Below, piece by piece: positions 11,447-23,521 of a stretch of 64,000 nucleotides of DNA. Under the pieces are notes generated by a model. That model saw only the letters and a list, made by a program, of their open reading frames with translations. It was not told the DNA's origin and searched no databases. This DNA is from Larix kaempferi (lineage: Eukaryota; Streptophyta; Pinopsida; Pinales; Pinaceae): NCBI GenBank assembly GCA_027924585.1, contig BSBM01000423.1, positions 3,848,501 to 3,912,500 on the forward strand. Direction: 5' to 3'. Every line of letters begins with the position of its first letter. Position 1 is the first letter of the stretch. The translations under genes and the position numbers were made by a program.

Positions 11447-11644
11447 TACTCCCTTCAATATTTCTATTTAGCCTTTTATGAAAAGTATAAGGATAGTTAT
11501 CCGTCTTTAGAGTTGGTTGAAACCTTTCGTAGAAATATTGATGCCCTCTTTCAACTTATGGGAATTGATGCTTTTGATGAGGATGTGCTAGAAAGTGAGG
11601 TGAGAGGAGCCTTGTGGGAGTTGTCTGCTCATAAGAATGAATAA
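11447..11644 (+). pseudogene. Element B copy 1: gag, 3' part
   Basis: After the second TACTC the gag frame of B resumes with CCTTCAATATTTCTATTTAG, matching 27358 onward. It encodes a segment ending ELSAHKNE and stops at TAA 11642-11644. The same TAA ends gag in copy 2 (27548-27550). In copy 1 the frame after the TAA runs straight into the acidic second ORF. Confidence 0.75.
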
Positions 11645-12878
11645 ATAGAAAGTAAATGCCTTGATGGACAACAGACCATAGCTTCTTCTGTGACTGATAG
11701 TTATTTGGATCTAGACCTTGATGAAAGAAGCTATGTTTCTCTTCTTGAGGCTAATGAAATTGATAAAAATATGAAAAATCCATTTAGCTGCTTGATGTAC
11801 ATGATCAGATTGATTATGTGGATAGTGTTCTTGAAAAACTTGCCAGAGGTCTTGCAGCAGAACAATTCAGATTGAAGCTCATGATTTCATCATTGCAAAC
11901 CAAGAAGATAGTGATTTTGATGAAGGTAATACCCTAACACTCTGCTTTGAACTATTTGACACAATGAAGAAAGGTTTTAAGCTTATGAATGGAGAATTTT
12001 TAGAGGTTTTGCATGAGCACCCTTCCACTGATCATGAAAAATCTCAGAATATAGTTTCCCCATTGGCTGAAAATGAAGAATTTAGTAACCCTCATGTTGA
12101 GTCTCATGTCTTTTCTCTTAAGTCTGATGAACGTATACATCCCTGTTAGATGGTATATAACCAAGAAGAGGATCAAGACAGTCAGTCAAATTTTTCTTCA
12201 TTAAATTTAATCTCAGAGTCTTTGTGTCAAGAAGTTGTTCTCCATGATCCATTTGAGAATCAAGATGTTATTTCTTTTGAAACACAAGAGCGGAATCAAG
12301 TTTTTAATTCAGAAATTCTAAGAAATCAAGAGGATGATGTTATTAATAGTTTATGTGTTGAATCAACCTATCATGTTACAAAGCTACAGTTACAACAAAG
12401 TGATGTGTATGAATCTGATTATCTTAATCCTATTGGGTTGCATGATGGATCGAGCATACATGATATTCAGGTTTTATTTGAAAGTTTTCATGAAGACCCA
12501 ATTCCCACACTTAACATGGATGACAAAATAGATAAGCATACAATCTACAGTCCCTCTAAACACGAGCTTGAGAGCTTACAAGTGAAATTACAGGTTGACT
12601 TAAAGTTTACACATGAGCAGCTCTATCATGACATGCAAACAATAGAATTTCTTGATGATCAACAAAAAAAATCTGTTTTGTATGACCTGGCAGTCGATTA
12701 TGTCGAAGAATTTTTCAGTTGGGATAGTTGGTCTTGCTTTCACCATAAAGAGAAAATCTGTTATCAATGCTTATTTTCATTACATCTTTCAGTGTTAACT
12801 TTGATTAAGTATGATAAGAAAGTTTTCTCATTGGATCAACAGTTGGATTGGATTGATTGGCACTTTTGTATTATTTGA
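11645..12878 (+). pseudogene. Element B copy 1: acidic second ORF of unknown function
   Basis: Open pieces at 11690-11875, 11964-12149 and 12150-12878 line up with one reading that in copy 2 starts near 27601. The product is strongly acidic, with runs such as DLDLDERSY and HEHPSTDHEK, and ends in a Trp-rich tail: EEFFSWDSWSCF, and WIDWHFCII as the last residues before TGA. I see no protease, reverse transcriptase, integrase, zinc knuckle or membrane segment, and do not recognise the family. One stop (TAG near 12147), a frameshift near 11785 and a roughly 30-bp deletion near 11860 break it. Its position after gag suggests an element-encoded accessory protein or a remnant of one. Confidence 0.5.
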
Positions 12879-15640
12879 GTGAGCACAAATTTTTATGCAC
12901 CCTAGAGTAGGTAGGAGTGTGAATAAGCTCAAAGTTGAGAATCTTTTTAGCATGTATAGTTCAGTTTTAGTTTGATTTCAAGCAATTTTAGTTTTCAGTT
13001 TGCAATTAATGTTTGGATTCAGTTGCAGAATTGTAAAGGGTTACACGTCATAGTTTGCAGATCATAGAGTACAAAGAAGGTTTCAGTTTGAAATTGAGAA
13101 TATTCCAACGGTCAGGCACATGGTCTACAGGTTCTTTGCTACCTTGCATGGAGGATATCATCCCTAGTTGGAGCCAGTTGTTCGCACAGTATAATTTTTG
13201 GCGAAAAATTGTAATTATGGATAAAAGAATTTGATTTTTTCGAAAAGGCCATTGAACTCTCAAAGTTAAGAGGGTTAACCATCATAATTAGAGTTTGAGT
13301 TCTTTTTCCAAATGAAAAAACCTAGGGGAAAAATATATGAATCATCATCAAAATGCAAATAAGTTATAAAAAACTGATTTTTAAGGCTAATTTTTCCTCT
13401 CAAGTTCAAGTTCTTTAGCAGGGTTTTAATTCTTATTTTATAAAGAGAAATATTGGGCATGAGCCCCAATATATGATCTTTCCAACCAATCATCAAAGTT
13501 AGCATATGCCCACGAGCTAGCCACACATCACAAGTTGGTACGTAAGAACTAGTATCAAGCCAAAGGAAAGAGCCCACAAGGGGCGCTTTATTGTGCACAA
13601 CGCATCGAATGTGTTATTGACCGTCGACAGATCTAAAGTGTAATATAACAAATCCCTCCTTCATATGGGATAAATCCCTGAGATAAAAAATACCAACTGT
13701 TCTTAAACCCCGCTAGGTGTCTTCGTAATTATTCAATTGTCAATAAAAGAGCTTCAGGAAGTATGAGGGACATCGAAGGCGTACAGTTGGAAACTGATGG
13801 TTATACATGCATCCAAGTCATGATGGATCATTCTTCAGTGTATAACGTTTCCATGTTGAATGCTGGAATGGAGAAGGGAAATGTGACAGGCGATAACAAG
13901 CACTCATGGCAGCTTTTCTGTTCTCACGAGGCATGCTGAGGAATGCCTTCTACCTATTGACATGAACCAACAACCCCCAACGCAAGAATTGGTAACCAAA
14001 TAGCTAAATGAATCATAACGGCGATTCCAACATATATTTCGAAGATAAGATCGCAGAAAACAAGGAGGCTGCCATGTATTAGCCTCTCAAGCCTCCAAAA
14101 CAAGCATATCCACAAAATGGCTTTGGAGATGAGACATTGAAGTTGTTTGCGCAAACAAAATCTGAAAGTGTAAAGTCTGAGTTTGAATGACAAGTGTCAT
14201 TTTATTATTCACAAACTAATTACACCAGAGGTTTTTCGATCCTTCAACCTATCAAGCAGATTGAACACTTGAGAAGTTATGCAGGACATGCAAGTTTGCG
14301 ACCAGAATGTATCCAAACGTTGTCGCACATCATGAATTTATGCTCATATGGAAAGAGCTCAGATGCATGCACAAGGAAAGAACCCATGGATTTTGGCATA
14401 CCAACTGAGAGCAAGAATTCTTCGATTACCAAGATATTGTTATTGTCAACAGAGACAGTGTTAAAGAAAGTGCCCACAGGTGTTCATGCAGATTCAGGTT
14501 CAGTATCACTCATTGTGAAGAAGGCGATGCCGAGTCATTGCTAGATGTGTCAAAGTGTTGTTCAAATTTTATATGGCAAAAGATCATTATTCGAAGATTG
14601 CAAAACATACAATTAGCATTTGATCATCCAATTAAATGATCATCCCCACATTTTAGGAAGAGAATCGATAGCAAATACGCAGGTGGCAGTTTGAAAGCAT
14701 GTGATAGTTAAAGATCCTCGTCAAATTTAATGTAAAGCACTTGTCATCATATGAAAATTAGACCCATATTTTTAGAATGGCCGCAGATGTCCAAAGGAAC
14801 AGGTGGTAGATATAATGAACACTTCTGGAAAAGGTAGAGCATTAAGGTGATTTCGTCAGGTTTCTAGGAGTCATTTCCCAAGATCCAGGTCCAAATTGAC
14901 TGATTGCATCCAGATGACAGAGCATAAAAGCCACACGTGTCAAAATCTCCAGCGAATAATGGAAATCAACGCTGTTTAAGAGAGATGGATGGTCGACATC
15001 TTATTTCGCTGGCTTTACTAGCTCGAAGGTTAAAATTCTAAAGTGGTGAGAAATAAAAACAAGCATCACACGCGTCACTTCGTCACCATTTCGCAATCAA
15101 AAGTGGAATGGATAAAACCACTTTCCAAATGCTCTGAAAAGTGCATTTGCAAAGAGCCCGAGTTCATAAGAAATTAAACAGGCACAGGTGTCTTCATAAT
15201 ATGACGGGAAACACACCAGCAAAATACAAATACTGAAGTTCAAAGGATCATCGAATATTTATCAATTAACAAAAGAACACCGAAGAAAGACCTCCACCAT
15301 CGACGATATGTAATGCTTGCAAGTGTCAGGGTTTCTATGTACCTATCAAATTCATTTCCGATTTCCAAATGTCCAAATAAATGCCCAGCATGCAGCTCAC
15401 GATCATCGAAGGAAAGATCACATCGATTTTGAGGGATAAAGGGGTATCGAGCTAAATAATAACTGAATCTTCCAAAGTCTGAGATAGGTAGCAGAAAATT
15501 GACAGTTGTGTAACTAATTCTATCAATAATGCCACCTTCTTGAAGGAAATTATTCTTTCGAGGAGCTATTTTGCAGCGAAGGGAAATTTGGTTCCAGATT
15601 TCTAAGTAGGTAGTTTTTTTTTATGCTATTTTCAGTAATT
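12879..15640 (+). other. Element B copy 1: long 3' untranslated region
   Basis: About 2.8 kb without a recognisable gene, closely matching 28806-30072, 37209-37964 and 44762-45492 in copy 2 once elements E and F are removed. An open frame at 14194-14544 is only partly kept in copy 2 (stop and shift near 37345), so I do not call it a gene. The empty target of E (GTCAT near 14192) and of F (CATAA near 14920) can be found here. Confidence 0.6.
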
Positions 15641-16331
15641 TGTTAGGGAATGATTGAGGCCATATTTTAGTATATATATAAAAAATCTTCGATGTAATAG
15701 AGGTTCGACTTCCAATTTAGAGGAGACCCATTCCTAGCACTGAGTTATTTCAAATTTAAATAAAATATTGTAGAGCCAAGCAAGGACCTTTTAAAGTAGA
15801 TATTCTTGTGTTGTAGTTTTATAGTCCGTATTTCCCTTTCTCTTGTGCATAGTTATGTTATTATCTTTTCCATTGTGTTGTCTTTTTCTATTTGGAAAAA
15901 AATTAAACTGAATTAGAATTCATAAGAAAATGCTCTTGTTCATATTTTTCAAGTATTCACCAAAATTTTCCTCTCAAGTGAATATTGGATTCATCTTAAT
16001 TTGATGCCCATATTAACAGACTATTCATCTTTTCTTCTATTATCACCAGAAATCAAGAACTTGACTGTAAAAATGTAACTATCTCGCCTCTATGAAAAAC
16101 TATATTGCTAAAGCTTTGTATATCTTTAATAATTCATGATCTTGAATCCATTTCCCAATGGTGTCTTTCTCTTGTTTGTCCAACCACATCATTTAAATTT
16201 TACGAACCTTTACCATTATTTTACAAATCTGGGAACTAGGTTTATTGTCAAGATGCTATCGTGCTATCCTAGTGACATTGGGTAGTTGACTTGGAGAGAG
16301 AGCCCTCTTTGATTGAAAGAGGCCATCTTTC
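15641..16331 (+). repeat. Element B middle LTR, part left of C
   Basis: This matches 45493-46171, the last B LTR. The start is uncertain: TGTTAGGGAATG at 15641 is a reasonable TG start but no clear polypurine tract precedes it. The LTR is broken after ATCTTTC at 16331 by element C and resumes at 26709. It serves both as 3' LTR of B copy 1 and 5' LTR of B copy 2. Confidence 0.6.
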
Positions 16332-17110
16332 TATGAAATCCTCACAACAAATCTAAGAGCTGATGTACACCTCACAAGAAATATTAAGATTAAGCAGGAA
16401 AATAGAAGAAGAATGGTCAATGTAGTGTAAAGGAGCAACAGAATTATGATACAGTAGAACTCCGATAGAAGCAGAATAACATCACACACTAAGTCATTAA
16501 TCATAATATGAAAAATAAATAATACGATGGTGGAAAGGATTCAAATTCCAAGGTGGCAATTCAAATTAGCCTGCATGAGGTGATCATCAAATCAATAGAG
16601 TGTCATCAAAGCACAAGTAACCATCAACCATGTGTCACACTAAGTCTAACTAGATGCAGCAGGTGTAATTGATGCATGAAGCACTGATGGATGGTGCATG
16701 AGGAGCTAAATAGAGTCATGAGGAGCTGACTGGAGTCAAAATAGTCAATCTAGGCTCTCTCGAGGTCCACCGGAGTGTTACAGTAAGTTAAGGAGTCAAT
16801 CTAGCCTTAAATCAAGGAAAGATCCACAAATTACTCAACTAACTAAGTGTGTCACTGGTGGTAGGTGAAGGAGTGTGCCTTTCACATGTGGTAGGTGAAA
16901 GGAGGGTGCATCATGCACGAAGAGGGCTAGAAATGATCAGAAAGAAGCTCTCGGGGCTAGCAAAATGGGTACTAGGTGCTGGAGGACACTGTGTTGATGA
17001 CTAGGATGCATGCAATTTCATGACTGCATGCAAAAATGCATGCATGACTGAAAAATGCAAAAATGGAAAATGCTTTTAGGAATAGGATGGAGCATAGGAA
17101 TATCCCAACA
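16332..17110 (-). repeat. Element C 3' LTR
   Basis: Matches 25911-26708. On the + strand it begins TATGAAATCC (TG changed to TA) and ends ATCCCAACA. The following CCCCCCTTAA (17111-17120) is the complement of a polypurine tract, as expected next to the 3' LTR of a minus-strand element. Confidence 0.85.
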
Positions 17111-17295
17111 CCCCCCTTAATCCATCCTGGGCCTTGGTAACTGAAACCAAAGGTCACACAATATACTGAATAAAGAACAATCCATGAAACAAGGAAATGG
17201 GAAAAACCCTCATGGAAAAAATACCCCCCCTCAAAAATAGACTATAGGGAACACCAAAAATAAATGCTCCAAACTCAAGCAGGTGTGATGCTTGG

Positions 17296-18418
17296 TCATA
17301 TGTATGGAGGTATCTTCTTCTTGGGAAGAAGTGGTTCATACTTTCTCTTCAGATCGAATGTGATGAGAACAAATCCAAAAGTATGAGGATGATCCTGGAA
17401 CTTGTGATTCGAATCAGCTGAGGTAGGATCAAATCCATGAATGTGTATATAGTCTTTTGTTTTATCCTTCGAACCATCATAGGTGAGATTATGCCCAAAA
17501 GAACCATCACATGATAGTGATTGCTTGGAATCCAAATCAGATCCAAGACTTGAAGAATGGTTTCTTGAGATCTCCTTTGAACCATTAGAGGTGAGATCAA
17601 AACCATGAAATGTATGAGAAATTATCCCAAGTAGTGATTGCTTGGATTTTAAGTCAGCTCCAAGACTTGATGAATGGTTTCTTGATATCTCCTTTGAACT
17701 AGTAGAGGTGAGATCAAAACCATGAAATGCATGAGAAATTATCCCAAGCGAATGGCAATGCCCTACATCTTCAATAAACTTCTGAGAGCATGTACAAATG
17801 ATCATATAGTAGTACATAAGAGGTGAGTGATCAAGGAGAGCGAATGCATTACCTCCAATTGTTGATTTAACCTCTGAAACATTCATGAGATCATCATTAT
17901 GCAAACCAACAGACTCTTGTGCAAGAGAGGATTTAAGAACCTCTGCAGTTTCTAAAGTGTGAGCTGGAATACAATTCGAAATAGAAGATATTGAGAGCAT
18001 GAGTGTCGAATCTACAAGTTCTTCTTTTTTGTGGACAACTTCATTATGAGATATGCTTGATACTGAATCATGATCAGAGAGACCATCAAGGACAGTGACT
18101 GCATTACTGGGATTTCTCTCAAAATGGTTTGGACCAATCCCTTCATTATGTTTGCCAAATATTTCATCTAGATGGGCCCATAGCTCTTTTAGAGATTCAA
18201 CAGAAAGGAAGTGGGTTACCATGCAATGAGACATAGCATACATCATTGTTGCATAGGCTCTGTCACCTTCATTTAACCAATCATTCTCTTCTTCAGAGGA
18301 TTCGAACTCTCTTTCAAAACAATAATCAAAGAGACCATGTCTCTTCAAATGTGCTATCATCTTTGGTCCACTCATTATAATTGAATGGAGAAAGAGGAGG
18401 AATTCCTTCTGGATTCAT
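17296..18418 (-). pseudogene. Element C gag-like protein
   Basis: On the minus strand the likely start is ATG at 18418 (MNPEGIPPLSPFNYNEW). A one-base frame change near 18375 leads into KMIAHLKRHGLFDYCFE, the N-terminal pattern of copia Gag. LKELWAHLDEIFG follows, resembling the UBN2/Retrotran_gag_2 block. The C-terminal third has two near-copies of a roughly 40-residue unit containing GIISHTFHGFDLTS and KEISRNHSSSLG. No zinc knuckle or protease motif is seen. Gag would build the particle; the repeated tail has no known role. Confidence 0.65.
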
Positions 18419-18560
18419 GGAAGTTGTTTCAGAAGACCTGCAAAAAACAATAGAAAATATATGCAACTGCTACTGCTGCAAAAGTGTAGAAACTGTTGCA
18501 ACTGCTACACTCGAAATCTTGATAATAACCTTTAAAAAACTCTCAGGAATGGATATAGAC
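18419..18560 (-). other. Element C leader interrupted by D
   Basis: Untranslated leader between the C primer site and gag, ending at TAGAC (18556-18560), where element D entered. It continues at 25885-25898 on the other side of D. Confidence 0.6.
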
Positions 18561-19142
18561 TATTAAATTTTGAGCATTAATTCAATCTACTCTAGGATAT
18601 TTACTGAGAGAACAACAGGTACAGTATATCAATGCATATCAATCATAACAAGCATGCCAATCATCACAAGAATCAAAAGCATGAGAGACAATAGACACAC
18701 AGAGTTTCCATGGGAAAAACCCTCAGGTGAAAAACCCCACAACTTCCTCAGAGATAGATAGAGCAATAACACAACCAAAGTACAAGAGATAGACTCCTCT
18801 TAGCAGTTGATCCTCCTCCTCACATGTGCGCCACTTTCCGAGTGAAGGAAGTGTGAGTTCTGAGTGATTCAAATAGAGATCTCTCGATCTCTATTTATAC
18901 TTGTCATGTTTTCCCAATAACCTTATGGGGCCAACTTGTCTAGCTACGTACAATAACTTCATATTACATTATATCAGGTCGACCCCTTTCAAGGTGGTCT
19001 AATAACCCATCGGCAAGTTAACACATGTGCGACACTTGTCAATACAAATGACGACACTTTCGTATAGAGGAATAACACATCTCTATAGGGGTACAATAAA
19101 TATATAGATGAAATACATTCCGAAGTTACATATACATCAACA
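18561..19142 (-). repeat. Element D 3' LTR
   Basis: On + it starts TATTAAATTTTGAG (TG changed to TA) and ends ACATCAACA. Next to it CTCCCTCTTA (19143-19152) is the complement of the polypurine tract TAAGAGGGAG, identical in E (36608-36617). Confidence 0.9.
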
Positions 19143-19379
19143 CTCCCTCTTAAATCGGAAGGTATTTCTCGACACAGATCATCTAGTACAAGTCTTCTTC
19201 TCTAGATCATCGTCATCGATACATTGTCCTCGAATCATTGTCATAGTCACTGCTGCTGCTATCTCAAACAATCTCTGAATCTACTCGTCATAGGAAGTTC
19301 TACAGAGCCGGTCCTTTTTCATACTAGATGTAGGCCCACCACCTGCAGGTCTTCATCACTGGCCATACTATGGATTTCT

Positions 19380-19985
19380 CAAGACTTATTATGTGCGTCA
19401 CAAAACCTCGCAAGAGCATCCCAGGCTATTATGAGCACACGGCTCTACCTGTAGGATATCCCAATGCCATATTATATGTGAACTCACCACAAAACCTCGC
19501 AATAGCATCTCAGGTTGTTACGAGCACACAGCTCTACCTATAGGATCTCCCACGGACATATTACATGTGGTCACCACAAAACCTCACAAGAGCATCCCAG
19601 GTTGTTACGAGCACACCGCTCTACCTATAGGATCTCCCAAGGCCATATTACATATGGTCATGGAAAAACCTCGCAAGAGCATCCCAGGACTTATTATGGG
19701 CACACAACCCAACGTATCGGATCTCCCAGGGACATATTATATGCCATAGGACAAAACCTCAAAAGAGCATCTGCTAGATATCCCAGGGCCAAATTATATG
19801 CCATAGGAAAAACCTCGAAAGACTATCTACAGATCTCTGAGGGACAAATTATATGTCCTCCCAAAGCAAAACCTTGAAAGAGCATTTGCCAGATATCCTG
19901 GGGCCAGATTACATGCCATAGGCAAAACCTCGAAAGACTATCTACAAATCTCCCAAGGCCAAATTATATGCTTATCTGCAGAACT
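19380..19985 (-). repeat. Element D 3' UTR: about 87-bp minisatellite
   Basis: About eight units share AAAACCTCGCAAGAGCATCC and GGATCTCCCA. Starts fall near 19405, 19491, 19577, 19664, 19753, 19808, 19866 and 19922, so units are about 87 bp, later shortened to about 57. The same array occurs in E (35820-36400) and F (38760-39310). Confidence 0.8.
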
Positions 19986-20640
19986 TGTTCCACGGCCATA
20001 GAGTATCAACCTGATACTCACCATACATCATCCTGATGTACACATGATCATCTTGATCATCATCACTGCATCGTCCTGATGCATGTTATCTGGAGCAACA
20101 TCCTGAAGCTCATCATCCATGATCATCTTGATCATACAATGCATCCACCTGATGCATGCATAGTATCTACCTGATACATATCATCATACATGATCTACCT
20201 AATCATACAATGTATCCACCTGATACATATACAAATACATGATCCACCTGATCATACTTGATATATATCAACATACATGATCTACCTGATCATACAACGT
20301 ATCCACCTGATACATATACATATACATGGTCCAAGCATCCATCATGATGCATATACAAAATACATACAAATGATCCAACTGATCATATCCAGCATCCAAC
20401 ATGATTCGTACATTCATAAATGATCCAACTAATCATATCCAACATCCAACATGATACATACAGACATAAATGATCCAACTGATCATATCTAGCATCCAAC
20501 ATGATGCGTACATACATAAATGATCCAACTGATCATATCCATCATCCAACATGATGTGTACATACATAAATGATCTAACTGATCATATAGAGAAGAAACT
20601 CGAACATCGTACTGATGCTCATCATCCAACGCTTACATCC
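19986..20640 (-). repeat. Element D 3' UTR: dyad-rich short repeats
   Basis: A long run of degenerate units built from TGATCCACCTGATCAT, ATGCATCC and CATCCAACATGATGC. From about 20380 the unit is near 50 bp. The units carry many TGATCA and ATGCAT palindromes. Equivalent runs are at 35340-35770 in E and 39330-40020 in F. No coding capacity. Confidence 0.75.
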
Positions 20641-20699
20641 ACAGCCATGGAAGGATCCTCCTGTCACCATGCTCGGAATGGCTCCTGCAAATGCGCCCA

Positions 20700-21458
20700 T
20701 CACTTCTTCCTCGAAGTGTCATCAATCTAAAGAACACCAAGCCTCTCTCTAAAGTATTCAAACTTCACTCTAGCTAGTGGTTTCGTTAGCACATCTGCAA
20801 TCTACTCGTCCGTCGCAACATACAGGAGCTTCACTGCTCCTCTCTGCACCATATCCCTGATATAGTGATATTTGATCTCTATGTGTTTCGACCTGTCGTG
20901 AAACACTGGGTTCTCATACATCTTCACACAACTCTGGTTATCACAGAAGATATCAGTAGCATCCAACGGGAGATCAAATAACTCAGATAGTAGCTTCCGA
21001 AGCCATACTGCCTCACAACTAGCTGAATAGGCTGCAACATACTCTGCCTCGGCTTTACTTAGTGCTACGTAGGACTGCTTCCTACTAAACTAAGAGATCA
21101 CACCTGATCCCATACTGAAGTAGCACACATATGTGCTCTTCCTATCTGTAGCACTGCCTACCCAATCTGAATCAACATAACCCTGCAGGTTAAACTTTTG
21201 ATTCGCTTCATACTTGAGCCCATAATCAACTATACCCTTTAGGTGCCTCAGAATATGATTTACAGCAACCAGGTGAACACTCCTCGGATCCGTCAGGAAC
21301 TGGCTCAATGTGTTCACCGCAAATCAAATATTTGGTCTCGTGTTCGTCAGGTACATCAAGGACCCAATCATCTGACGATACATAGAGACATCAACTAGCT
21401 CAGATGAAGCATCACATAGAAGCTTCAGATTTGATGCCATAGGTGTGGCCATGGCCTT
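20700..21458 (-). pseudogene. Element D RNase H and pol C-terminus
   Basis: The minus-strand reading includes LTDPRSVHLVAVNHILRHLK and GYVDSDWVGSATDRKSTYV, the copia RNase H block. It goes on to a C-terminal tail ending SRKK before a stop at 20700. Stops occur near 21318 and 21089 and in the tail. RNase H removes the RNA strand after reverse transcription. The paralogous E reading gives the same end. Confidence 0.8.
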
Positions 21459-22889
21459 TCAATCCATCATCCTGAACCTCTTCAGGATATCTACTGTATA
21501 CTTCCCTTGTCCAAGGAAGATCCCATCTGCACTCCACCACACCTCCATACCTATAAAATAGTGCATCATTCCCAAGTCCTTCATATCAAACTCAACAGCA
21601 AGCTTCCTCTTTGTATTGGTAATCAATCTGTCATCTCCTGTTACAAATAGGTCATCTACATACAGGAGTAGAATCATAGGATTTCCTTCCTCAACCTTGT
21701 AGTAAAGGTTGGAATCCACTTTACTCTTGGTAAAGCCCAAACTAGATAGAAAATTGTCCATCCTATCATACCAAGCTCTAGGAGCTTGTTTTAAGCCATA
21801 CAAGGCTTTCTTTAATCTGCACACATATGACTCCCTATCATGTGTTTCAAAACCGAGTGGCTGCTCCACATAAACTTCTTCTTCAACTACACCATTCAAG
21901 AAAGAAGTCTTGACATCCATCTGGTGTATCTTCCATTTCATCGCTATAGCCAGGGAAAGTACTGATCTGATGGAAGTGTACCTGGATACAGGAGCAAAAG
22001 TTTCTTCATAATCTATTCTCTCTTTCTGAGAGAAGCCACGAGCTACGAATCTTTCCTTGTATTTCTCTATGCTGCCATCTGCAGCATGCTTGATCTTGTA
22101 GATCCACTTGGAAGTCACAATAGACTTCCCTTCAGGTCTTGGGACTACATCCCAAACATCATTCTTCATTATTGATTGGTATTCCTCGACCATGGCATCC
22201 TTCCATTCTTTCTTTTCGGTTGCTTCTTCATAACTGGAAGGTTCTTTGTTGATTATATAAGAGAATAAAGCAACATAACTGGTATGTGATCTAGTTCTCT
22301 TCTTTGCTCTGTGTTCTTCTTCTAGAATGCCATATATTTCTGCATCTTGAATAAGCTCTCTAGCCCATGCAAGTTTCCTCTTGTGAGATTTATTCTCACG
22401 AGGTGGATCTATAGGTTCTTGTGGATCTTCAATTTCACAATCAACATCTGGAATTGCTTCAGTCATAGTAGTGTCTTGTAATCTAGTTTCCTTAGGTTCT
22501 TCATAATTTTCAACAGGTGGCTTCCTTGATTTGATGAATGCTGAGTTTTCATCAAATGTCACATCCCTGCTGACATCAATCTTCTTGAACCCTGGAAAGT
22601 ATATTTTGTAAGCCTTCGAGCTTTCACTGTAACCCACAAAGATACCCTTCTTCCCTAAAGGATCTAGCTTGGTCCTCTTTTCCTTTGGGACATAAGTGTA
22701 TACTAGACAACCAAATATTCTGAGATAGATGACTTCAGGTTTCTTACCAGAGAAGACCTCTTCTGGTGTCTTGTTGTCCAATATCTTGTGGGGTGTTCTG
22801 TTCTGCACATATACAGTTGTTCTAGCTGCTTCTGCCCATAGATGCATGGGTAGATCCTGGTCATGCAACATTTCCCTTGCTGCTTCCAT
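21459..22889 (-). pseudogene. Element D integrase C-terminus and reverse transcriptase
   Basis: A 476-codon open stretch starts with the integrase tail (MEAARE, LPMHLWAEAART, then FGCLVYTYVP and KGIFVGYSESSKAYKIY). The reverse transcriptase follows: WKDAMVEEYQSIM, KARFVARGFSQ-like KERFVARGFSQKE, IHQMDVKTSFLNG, CRLKKALYGLKQAPRAWY and the catalytic LLYVDDLFVTG. It is the best preserved piece of pol in this family here. Its upstream end is a TGA codon where E has CGA. Its downstream end is a frame break near RMMD. Confidence 0.9.
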
Positions 22890-22895
22890 GATTGT

Positions 22896-23429
22896 TCAAT
22901 TCTTCCTTTCTGCAACTCCATTCTGTTGTGGATTGTAAGGAGCAGTCAACTCCCTCTTAATACCTAAATTACTGCATAGCTTCTTGAAGTCACCTGAGGT
23001 GAATTCTCCACGATTGTTGGATCTGACTGTTTTGATCTTCTTATCAGTTTGGTTCTCCATCAAGGTTTTGAATTCCTTGAACTTATCAAACACTTCATCC
23101 TTGTTCTTCAAGAAGTAAACCCAAGTCTTCCTGGAGAAGTCATCAATGAAAGAGACATAGTAGAGATACCCACTTAGAGAACTGGATGACATAGGACCGC
23201 ATACATTGGAGTGAATAATTTCCAAGATACTTTTTTCCTTGCTTTCACTGCTTGGAAATGCCTTCTTTATGTTCTTTCCTTTTTCACATCCTTTGCAAAC
23301 ACCTTCATGCTTGGTCTTGATTTCAGGAAGACCTTCTACAGCTTTACTTGCAATTGGTAATGCCCTGTAGTGCATATGTGCAAGTATTCTATTCCAAAGT
23401 TCACTTGGCTCCATGGAATCATGCACCAT
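22896..23429 (-). pseudogene. Element D integrase core
   Basis: The reading shows the zinc-binding part (HMHYRALPIASK...CKGCEKGK) and the catalytic core: VCGPMSSSSLSGYLYYV with FIDDFSRKTWVYF, RSNNRGEFTSG (normally SDxGxEF), and PYNPQQNGVAERKN with the catalytic Glu. The first catalytic Asp is changed (HSNVCGP where E has HFDVCGP) and the second is Asn. The enzyme is therefore probably dead even without the stops. A TGA (CGA in E) ends the stretch. Confidence 0.85.
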
Positions 23430-23521
23430 GGCATGTTAAGGTTCTCCTTTCAATTGATACAAAACTCCCTCTCACTCTCCAATCACTACTGCATTATCAA
23501 TACTTTTATCTTTTGGCCACA

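Noticed and set aside
14194-14544. 116-codon open frame in B copy 1
   Set aside because: In copy 2 the matching stretch (37209-37556) has a stop and a one-base shift, so there is no sign it was maintained.
19380-20640. Possible CRISPR array
   Set aside because: Units degenerate gradually, have no constant spacer length and lie inside a plant retrotransposon; these are minisatellites.
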